NCBI RefSeq assembly: GCF_012985465.1
Contig: NZ_JAAQWN010000005.1
Location: 124,001 to 188,000, forward strand
Reading direction: 5' to 3'
From: Pseudomonas sp. WS 5079
GTDB taxonomy: Bacteria > Pseudomonadota > Gammaproteobacteria > Pseudomonadales > Pseudomonadaceae
DNA: 64,000 nt
The translations under genes were made by a program, and so were the position numbers. A model generated the notes under the pieces. That model made no database searches and was not told the DNA's origin. It worked only from the letters and a program-made list of their open reading frames with translations. Below, piece by piece: positions 58,049 through 64,000 of this stretch (its first letter is position 1; every line of letters begins with the position of its first letter).

Positions 58049-58843
58049 ATGTTTGCTGCTTTACCCTGGCTGTACCTGGCGCTTCTTTCGATTGGCTATG
58101 CGCTGGCCCTGACCTATGGACAACTGGGGTTGCTGGCGCTGGTATCGGTCGGTTTACTGGGGGGCGCCGGGTATGCCGTGCGCCAACAACACATCCCTTG
58201 GGCCCGCTACCTCGGCCATGGCCTGTTCATCGTATTGGCCCTGGGCCTGGCGATGCACTGGCTGCCCGGTTTCTACAACGGTCGCGGCATCGACCCACAG
58301 CGCTTCACGGCCGATGCCGTGCCCTTCTCGATGTACCTGAACCAGGACAAGCCGCTGATCGGCTTCTGGCTGCTGCTCGCCTGCCCGTGGATCGTCGCTC
58401 GCCGCCCGTTGCGCCTGTCGATCTACGCCACGGCCCTGGCCTTGACCCTGACCACCATCGCCGCCCTTGGCGGTGCGGTACTGCTGGGCATCATCAGTTG
58501 GGCCCCCAAATGGCCGGACCAGGCCTGGCTCTGGGTGTTGAACAACCTGTTGCTGGTGACCCTGGTTGAGGAGGCACTGTTTCGCGGCTACATCCAGGGC
58601 GGCCTGAGCCGGCGCTTCAAACAACTGCCCTATGGCGAAAACCTCGCCTTGCTACTGGCTTCGCTGCTGTTTGGGGTGGTGCATGTGGGCGCGGGTTGGC
58701 AGTGGGTGCTGCTGGCCAGTATCGCCGGCGCGGGGTATGGCCTGGCCTACCGCTTCGGCGGCCTGGGCGCAGCGATTGCCACGCACTTTGGCTTGAACCT
58801 CCTGCATTTCGGCTTGTTTACCTACCCGATGCTGGCGGGCTGA
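58049..58843 (+). CDS. CPBP family intramembrane glutamic endopeptidase
   Basis: The 264-residue inner-membrane protein has about eight helices and the CPBP (Abi/CAAX protease) motifs: EEALFRGYIQGG with the catalytic Glu pair and Arg, FGVVHVGAG with His, and THFGLNLLHFG with the last His. Members cleave membrane or prenylated peptides, or act in self-immunity to bacteriocins. No bacteriocin gene is next to it. A strong terminator follows, so it is monocistronic. Confidence 0.9.
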   Translation: MFAALPWLYLALLSIGYALALTYGQLGLLALVSVGLLGGAGYAVRQQHIPWARYLGHGLFIVLALGLAMHWLPGFYNGRGIDPQRFTADAVPFSMYLNQDKPLIGFWLLLACPWIVARRPLRLSIYATALALTLTTIAALGGAVLLGIISWAPKWPDQAWLWVLNNLLLVTLVEEALFRGYIQGGLSRRFKQLPYGENLALLLASLLFGVVHVGAGWQWVLLASIAGAGYGLAYRFGGLGAAIATHFGLNLLHFGLFTYPMLAG

Positions 58844-58860
58844 GCAGTCCCTCTGCACTG

Positions 58861-58894
58861 AACACAAAAGCCGCCTTCGGGCGGCTTTTGTGTG
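58861..58894. terminator. Strong terminator after CPBP gene
   Basis: The 14-bp stem AACACAAAAGCCGCC/GGCGGCTTTTGTGT has a stable TTCG loop and runs of A and T inside its lower half, so it could work on both strands. Confidence 0.9.
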
Positions 58895-59062
58895 TTCGGC
58901 GCTCGATAAAACCTAGCCGGACGGTCAGTGGTCGCCCCTCCCCCCGTTCGGCAGAATGCCTAGGAGCTTTCGTACTCACCCAACCAGCAGCGTTTCAATT
59001 GCCGGGGTTGCGATGAGGCAACCCACGCCTGTGTGTCAGGCATCCAATAAGAACCCACGCCC

Positions 59063-60202
59063 ATGCCTCTCAAGACCCTGTCCATCTTCGGCACTCGCCC
59101 GGAGGCCATTAAAATGGCACCGCTGGCGATCCAACTGGCAAGCGATGCCCATTTCGACTCGAGGGTCTGCGTCACCGCGCAGCACCGCGAGATGCTGGAT
59201 CAAGTTCTCGAGCTGTTTGAACTGGTGCCGGACTATGACCTGAACATCATGAAAGCCGGGCAAAACCTGACAGATGTGACCACGGCCATCATCCAGGGGC
59301 TCCAGGCAGTGCTGGATGACTTCAAGCCGGATGTGATCCTGGTCCATGGCGACACCGCTACCACCTTCGCTGCCAGCCTGGCGGCCTATTACCGGCAGAT
59401 TCCGATTGCCCACATCGAGGCCGGGCTGCGTACCAACGACCTGTATTCACCCTGGCCGGAGGAAGGCAATCGACGCCTGACCGGCAGCCTGGCGACGCTG
59501 CACTTTGCCCCCACGCAAACCTCCCGGCAAAACCTGCTCAAGGAAGGCGTGGCCCCGGACAGGATCCATGTCACGGGCAATACCGTGATTGATGCGCTGC
59601 TCAGCGTGGTAGAGAAGCTGATGCCGATGCGCGCCCGGCTTGATCGACAGTTTTCGTTCCTGCCCAAGGGGCAACGCATGGTGCTGGTAACCGGGCATCG
59701 CCGGGAAAACTTTGGCGAGGGTCTGGAGCGTATCTGCCAGGCCCTGGCAGACAGCGCCCGGTGCTTTCCAGAGGTGGCCTTTGTTTACCCGATGCACCTG
59801 AACCCCAATGTGCAGAAGCCGGTAAAACGCCTGTTGGCCGGGATCGACAATGTGTACCTGATCGCCCCGCAGGATTACCTGCCCTTCGTGTACCTGATGA
59901 CCCGCGCCTACCTGATTCTCACCGACTCGGGCGGCATCCAGGAGGAAGCGCCCGCCCTGGGCAAGCCGGTACTGGTGATGCGCGATACCACCGAGCGCCC
60001 CGAGGCTGTGGCGGCAGGCACCGTCAGGCTGGTCGGCACCGAGGTCAGTTGCATCACCCACCACCTTAACCAGTTGCTGGAGAACGAGGCCGCCTATCGG
60101 CAAATGAGCATCGCCCATAACCCTTATGGCGACGGGAATGCTTGCGTGCGTATCCGGGCTGCGTTGCTGGACCTGCCGCAAAAAAGCGAGGCCGCTGCAT
60201 GA
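59063..60202 (+). CDS. wecB: UDP-N-acetylglucosamine 2-epimerase (non-hydrolysing) WecB
   Basis: WecB converts UDP-GlcNAc to UDP-ManNAc, the first step to UDP-ManNAcA for surface polysaccharides. The 379-residue protein has [66 protein letters not shown] and [12 protein letters not shown], covering the UDP site and catalytic residues. Its stop overlaps the wecC start (ATGA). Only a weak ribosome site (AATAAGAA) precedes it. Confidence 0.95.
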   Translation: MPLKTLSIFGTRPEAIKMAPLAIQLASDAHFDSRVCVTAQHREMLDQVLELFELVPDYDLNIMKAGQNLTDVTTAIIQGLQAVLDDFKPDVILVHGDTATTFAASLAAYYRQIPIAHIEAGLRTNDLYSPWPEEGNRRLTGSLATLHFAPTQTSRQNLLKEGVAPDRIHVTGNTVIDALLSVVEKLMPMRARLDRQFSFLPKGQRMVLVTGHRRENFGEGLERICQALADSARCFPEVAFVYPMHLNPNVQKPVKRLLAGIDNVYLIAPQDYLPFVYLMTRAYLILTDSGGIQEEAPALGKPVLVMRDTTERPEAVAAGTVRLVGTEVSCITHHLNQLLENEAAYRQMSIAHNPYGDGNACVRIRAALLDLPQKSEAAA

Positions 60203-61461
60203 ATGTCGAGAAGATTTGCGTCATGGGCCTGGGCTACATTGGCCTGCCCACCGCGGCCATTTTTGCCTCGCGCAAAAAGCAGGTGATCGGCGTGGATATC
60301 AACCAGCGCACCGTGGACATCATCAATCGCGGAGCCGTGCATATTGTCGAGCCCGAGCTGGAGCTGCTGGTCCACGGGGTGATCACCCAAGGCTACCTAC
60401 GGGCAACCACTACGGTGGAGCCTGCCGAGGCGTTCCTGATCGCCGTTCCCACGCCGTTCACGGGCAACCATGAACCTGACCTGAGCTACATCCGGGCCGC
60501 TATCGAAGCCCTGGCTCCGGTGCTGAAAAAACACGACCTGGTCGTCCTCGAATCCACCTCACCAGTGGGCACTACCGAGCGCATGGCCCAGTGGCTCGCC
60601 CGGGCACGACCCGACCTGACCTTCCCGGCGACCCACGGCCAAACCAGTGATATCCGCGTTGCCCACTGCCCGGAGCGTGTGTTGCCGGGCCATGTACTGC
60701 GCGAGCTGGTGAGCAATGACCGGATCATCGGCGGCCTGACGCCGGCGTGCTCGGCGGCCGCCACCCAGTTGTACCGGACATTCGTCAAAGGCCAATGCAT
60801 CGAGACCGACGCACGCACGGCAGAGATGTGCAAGCTCACGGAAAACAGCTTTCGCGACGTCAATATCGCCTTTGCCAATGAGCTTTCAATGATCTGCGCA
60901 CAGTTGAAGATCAACCCCTGGGAGCTGATTCGCCTGGCCAACCATCACCCGCGGGTGAACATCCTCCAGCCAGGGCCGGGTGTGGGCGGGCACTGCATTG
61001 CCGTCGACCCGTGGTTCATCGTCAGCAAGAGCCCGGACCTGGCGCGTTTGATCCGCACGGCGCGGGAGGTCAATGAGCATAAGCCGCAGTGGGTGATCCA
61101 GCAGGTCAAGCTGGCGCTGGCATCCCTGCTGCTCAAGCGTACCGACCTGCAGGCCGGCAGCGTGCGCATTGCCTGCTATGGCCTGGCATTCAAGGCCGAT
61201 ATCGATGACTTGCGTGAAAGCCCGGCCTTGAGTATCGCCCGGCAACTGGGCCAGGAACTGGGGGTCAAGCTGCTGCTGGTGGAGCCCAACATCGAGGCGC
61301 TGCCCGCCGACATGGCCATGCACTCGCTGACCGACACCGTCGACGCCCTCGAGCGCGCACAGATTCATGTGTTGCTGGTCAGGCACCGCGAGTTCGTCTC
61401 GATGCCCGCCCTGCGCGATGGCCTTCTGGTGATTGATGCTGCCGGCGTGCTGGCAGCCTGA
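60199..61461 (+). CDS. wecC: UDP-N-acetyl-D-mannosaminuronate dehydrogenase WecC
   Basis: WecC oxidises UDP-ManNAc twice to UDP-ManNAcA using NAD+. The 420-residue protein has NAD-binding [19 protein letters not shown], the catalytic C266 in [15 protein letters not shown], and a C-terminal UDP-binding domain with [21 protein letters not shown] 60199 overlaps the wecB stop. With WecB it supplies ManNAcA for a polymer, probably assembled by genes beyond the right edge. Confidence 0.95.
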   Translation: MNVEKICVMGLGYIGLPTAAIFASRKKQVIGVDINQRTVDIINRGAVHIVEPELELLVHGVITQGYLRATTTVEPAEAFLIAVPTPFTGNHEPDLSYIRAAIEALAPVLKKHDLVVLESTSPVGTTERMAQWLARARPDLTFPATHGQTSDIRVAHCPERVLPGHVLRELVSNDRIIGGLTPACSAAATQLYRTFVKGQCIETDARTAEMCKLTENSFRDVNIAFANELSMICAQLKINPWELIRLANHHPRVNILQPGPGVGGHCIAVDPWFIVSKSPDLARLIRTAREVNEHKPQWVIQQVKLALASLLLKRTDLQAGSVRIACYGLAFKADIDDLRESPALSIARQLGQELGVKLLLVEPNIEALPADMAMHSLTDTVDALERAQIHVLLVRHREFVSMPALRDGLLVIDAAGVLAA

Positions 61462-61473
61462 GAGGTACCGATA

Positions 61474-64000
61474 ATGAATGCGATGGAACGCGCCGCACAC
61501 AAGCAAGTGCGCCACGACCTGGAGGAGCAACGCGCTACCAGCGAACAGCTGCAGGCTGCCCTCAGCCAAGCCCGTGAGCAGATCGCCACGCTCAATGACA
61601 ACCTGCACAGTGCCAATGCCAAGCGCCATCTGGCAGAACAGCGGCTGATCAAGACGCGCGCCAGCCTCACCTATCAATTGGGTTATCAATTGAAGGCCGG
61701 CACCCGCTCGCTGGGCGCATTGCTGCGCCTGCCAGCGACCTTGTTCAGGCTGTACCGCCAGGCCCGCAGGAGCCGTCCGAACACCCAGCAAGCAAGCGCT
61801 GAGCCCCCACGACAGCCGCTGCCAGCCACGGCACCGGTTACAGCGACATCCCGGCCCCGTCCGCTGGCAGAGGCCGACTACATCCACGACCACCTGTTGC
61901 CAGGCGCCCAGGACAATGCCCAGCCACTGAGAGTGGCCTGCGTGATGGACCCGTTTACCTACGATGCCTACCGCCACGAATGCCAGTTGCTGCAACTGAC
62001 CCCGGCCCACTACCTGGCAGAACTTGAAGCGTTCCAACCCGAGCTTCTGTTTATCGAGTCGGCTTGGCGCGGCAAGGATGACTTGTGGCACAACAAAGTG
62101 GGGCACAACTGCGAGGAACTGCGGGGCACCTTGCAGTGGTGCAAGGAGCACGGCGTGCCCACGGTGTTCTGGAACAAGGAAGACCCCGTGCACTACGAAA
62201 CCTTCCTCAACACGGCCAAGCAATTGGACTTTGTATTCACCACCGATATCGACTGCATTCAGCGCTATAAAGGCGCATTGGGTCACGAGCGTGTCTACCT
62301 GCTGCCCTTTGCCTGCCAGCCCGTGGTGCACAACCCGATTGAGCTGTATGAACGCAAGGACGGGTTCTGCTTTGCCGGTGCCTACTACGTCCGTTATCCC
62401 GAACGGACCCGTGACCTGGTCAATCTCATCAGCGAACTGCCACGCTTGCGCCCCTTGGAGATCTTTGATCGCAACTTCGGCAAACAAGACGCCAACTATC
62501 AGTTCCCCGCCGAATATCAACCCTACATCGTCGGCACGTTGAGCCCTGCACACATGGACCTGGCCTACAAAGGCTATCGCTACGGGGTCAACCTCAACTC
62601 GATCAAGCAATCCCAGTCCATGTTCGCGCGGCGCGTCTTCGAGCTGCTGGGCTCCAACACCCTGACTGTCAGCAATTTTTCCCGCGGCCTGCGCGTATTG
62701 CTGGGTGATCTGGTAATTACCACCGACAACAGTGCGCACATGCTCAACCGGCTCAAGGCGCTGGCGGATAACCCGCAACATAGCGCCAGACTGCGCCTGG
62801 CCGGCTTGCGCAAAGTGATGCAGGAACATACCTACGCCCATCGCTTGCGCTATGTCATGGCCAAAGTCAGCGGCACGCCCCAAGACGATCCCTTGCCCAA
62901 GATTTGCATCATCGCCAATGCGCTCAACAATGCCGAGCTGCTGGCACTGACCCGGCACCTGCAGCGCCAGCGCTACAGCAATATCATCATGAAGGTCGTG
63001 GTGAACACGGGCGTAACCGCAACAGACCCGCGATTACACCTGATCAGCCGCACGCAGTTGAACGCCGTTACCGTGGCTGAACTGGCCAACGGCGCCGCCT
63101 GGGTTGGCGCGATGGTCGCGCAGGACTACTACGGCCCCCACTACCTGCTCGACCTGGCCCTGGCCACGCGCTACAGCCAGGCCAACGTGATCGGCAAGGC
63201 GACGCACTACGTAGCCGATGAGCATGGCATCCACCTGCACAATGCCGGGCAGGACTACCGCTGCGCCAGCGCCATCGCCGCCCGTTGCGCGCTGATCAAG
63301 CCCTCATTGCTGGCCAGCCAAACGGTTGGCGACTGGCTCCACGCCCTGCCCTCCCTTGAGTACCGCAACCCGAAGGCCCTGGCGAGCGACGTCTTCAACT
63401 ACTGCAAAAACGCGGCGGGCACCCACCCGCAGCAGGTCAGCGCCATGGTGGATGATCTTGCGGTGGATAGCGGTGTGAGCCTCGCCACCCTGCAACGGCA
63501 CGCCGAAACCATTCCCCCGCTGCAAGCGAGCGCCAGTACGCCGTACATCAGTGGTGCAGCCCTGGCGAAACTGTTTGCCCCCATCGCCAGCAAGTTCCTG
63601 CAAACCAAGGTCGATGCCGATACCTGGCATATCTCCTCATCCCTGGCGGACGGTAGGCACGAGTACCATTACGCCAGGCAGGAACTGCCCGTGGCCCAAC
63701 TGGCAACCGACGCGCCTCTGCAACTGTTCCTCGACGCCACCCCAGGCTTGAACATTCAGTTGGTCGTCCTGTTCCTGGATGCACAGAAACAACGCATCAG
63801 CCATCTGCTGCAAACGGCCAATCGCAACCAGAGCTGCGAGGTCCCTCCCGAAATCGCCTACGTGCGCCTGGGAATCCGTGCTTACGCAAGCGGCAGTTCC
63901 ACGATTAAGGAACTGGTCCTCGGCCATCGTGATATCCAGCCATCCACACTGCTCGCCAAGGCCGGGCACCTACTGCTGACCAACCACTACCCGGCCTATG
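61474..64000 (+). CDS. Large multi-domain glycosyltransferase, CgeB-like (C-terminus off window)
   Basis: An open frame of 842 codons starts at ATG 61474 behind GAGAGG, 12 bp after wecC, and runs off the right edge without a stop. Residues 1-70 form a charged coiled coil (QVRHDLEEQRATSEQLQ); a Pro/Ala-rich linker spans about 105-130. Residues about 145-470 form a CgeB-like glycosyltransferase domain with VFWNKEDPVHYETF (near 231) and DFVFTTDIDCIQRYKG. A second domain (about 475-650) has GPHYLLDLALATRYSQANVI. The last visible residues, HLLLTNHYPAY, look like the start of a further GT4 domain. It probably builds the ManNAcA polymer fed by wecBC. Confidence 0.85.
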   Translation, partial: MNAMERAAHKQVRHDLEEQRATSEQLQAALSQAREQIATLNDNLHSANAKRHLAEQRLIKTRASLTYQLGYQLKAGTRSLGALLRLPATLFRLYRQARRSRPNTQQASAEPPRQPLPATAPVTATSRPRPLAEADYIHDHLLPGAQDNAQPLRVACVMDPFTYDAYRHECQLLQLTPAHYLAELEAFQPELLFIESAWRGKDDLWHNKVGHNCEELRGTLQWCKEHGVPTVFWNKEDPVHYETFLNTAKQLDFVFTTDIDCIQRYKGALGHERVYLLPFACQPVVHNPIELYERKDGFCFAGAYYVRYPERTRDLVNLISELPRLRPLEIFDRNFGKQDANYQFPAEYQPYIVGTLSPAHMDLAYKGYRYGVNLNSIKQSQSMFARRVFELLGSNTLTVSNFSRGLRVLLGDLVITTDNSAHMLNRLKALADNPQHSARLRLAGLRKVMQEHTYAHRLRYVMAKVSGTPQDDPLPKICIIANALNNAELLALTRHLQRQRYSNIIMKVVVNTGVTATDPRLHLISRTQLNAVTVAELANGAAWVGAMVAQDYYGPHYLLDLALATRYSQANVIGKATHYVADEHGIHLHNAGQDYRCASAIAARCALIKPSLLASQTVGDWLHALPSLEYRNPKALASDVFNYCKNAAGTHPQQVSAMVDDLAVDSGVSLATLQRHAETIPPLQASASTPYISGAALAKLFAPIASKFLQTKVDADTWHISSSLADGRHEYHYARQELPVAQLATDAPLQLFLDATPGLNIQLVVLFLDAQKQRISHLLQTANRNQSCEVPPEIAYVRLGIRAYASGSSTIKELVLGHRDIQPSTLLAKAGHLLLTNHYPAY

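Noticed and set aside
58049..58843. CPBP protease as bacteriocin self-immunity gene
   Set aside because: No precursor peptide, processing protease or exporter gene is adjacent, so that role cannot be supported.
58895..59062. JUMPstart/ops element upstream of wecB
   Set aside because: No GGCGGTAG-type core is present; only a weak ribosome site is visible.

Overview
The window is a stretch of Pseudomonas chromosome, most likely from the P. fluorescens species group. The evidence is high GC with strong G/C preference at third codon positions, proteins that read as close Pseudomonas orthologues (LexA, PsrA, FadAB, TopA, Gap, SthA), and many copies of the Pseudomonas REP repeat (arms like GTGGGAGCGGGCTTGC). 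From memory, gene order follows three blocks of P. aeruginosa PAO1: about PA2794-PA2810 (dusA/tal to copRS), about PA2986-PA3020 (lol genes to slt), and a PA1562-PA1571-like part (acnA, tusA). The window is dense core genome with few accessory genes. I see no CRISPR array, transposase, prophage, rRNA or tRNA.

Layout. 1-2525: a divergent accessory unit of a TetR regulator (cut by the left edge) facing a sugar isomerase-like gene and an epoxide-hydrolase-like gene, with a clear operator between them. 2668-9768: cytochrome b561, dusA, tal, the rssB-rssC signalling pair, a PilZ protein, mlaA, a HAD-fold protein that has lost its catalytic residues, and a DUF4404 protein. 9908-13525: queF and a copper module (cupredoxin facing copR-copS). 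13631-19759: lolC-lolD-lolE, a second PilZ protein, a glycerophosphodiesterase and sthA. 19950-27953: apbE, a citrate/H+ symporter, gap and mfd. 27964-35666: a CsiV-like protein, a SWIM-SNF2 helicase, nagZ, psrA, lexA-sulA and two small conserved proteins. 35796-42214: topA, a DUF1653 protein and the fadBA beta-oxidation operon. 42215-50200: a long intergenic region with a candidate small RNA, a universal stress gene, uup, slt, an MsbA-like exporter and a PA1571-like small protein. 50264-57331: pdxB, a MATE exporter, tusA, rlmM and acnA. 57383-64000: an AT-richer NTF2-like gene, a CPBP protease, then wecB-wecC and a large glycosyltransferase that runs off the right edge.

Regulatory sites are unusually readable: two SOS boxes over the lexA promoter, two overlapping PsrA operators at psrA, an Anr/FNR box placed for class II activation of the universal stress gene, and inverted repeats in the divergent copper promoter and upstream of fadBA. 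Together the genes cover copper and stress response, lipoprotein export, fatty-acid degradation with its regulator PsrA nearby, DNA damage response (lexA, sulA, mfd), wall recycling (nagZ, slt) and the start of a surface-polysaccharide locus that makes UDP-ManNAcA.

I did not find a clear new multi-gene system. The most rewarding leads are the candidate sRNA at 42578-42675, the catalytically dead PhnX-like protein at 8780-9391, the TetR/isomerase/hydrolase unit, and the wecBC-glycosyltransferase locus at the right edge.
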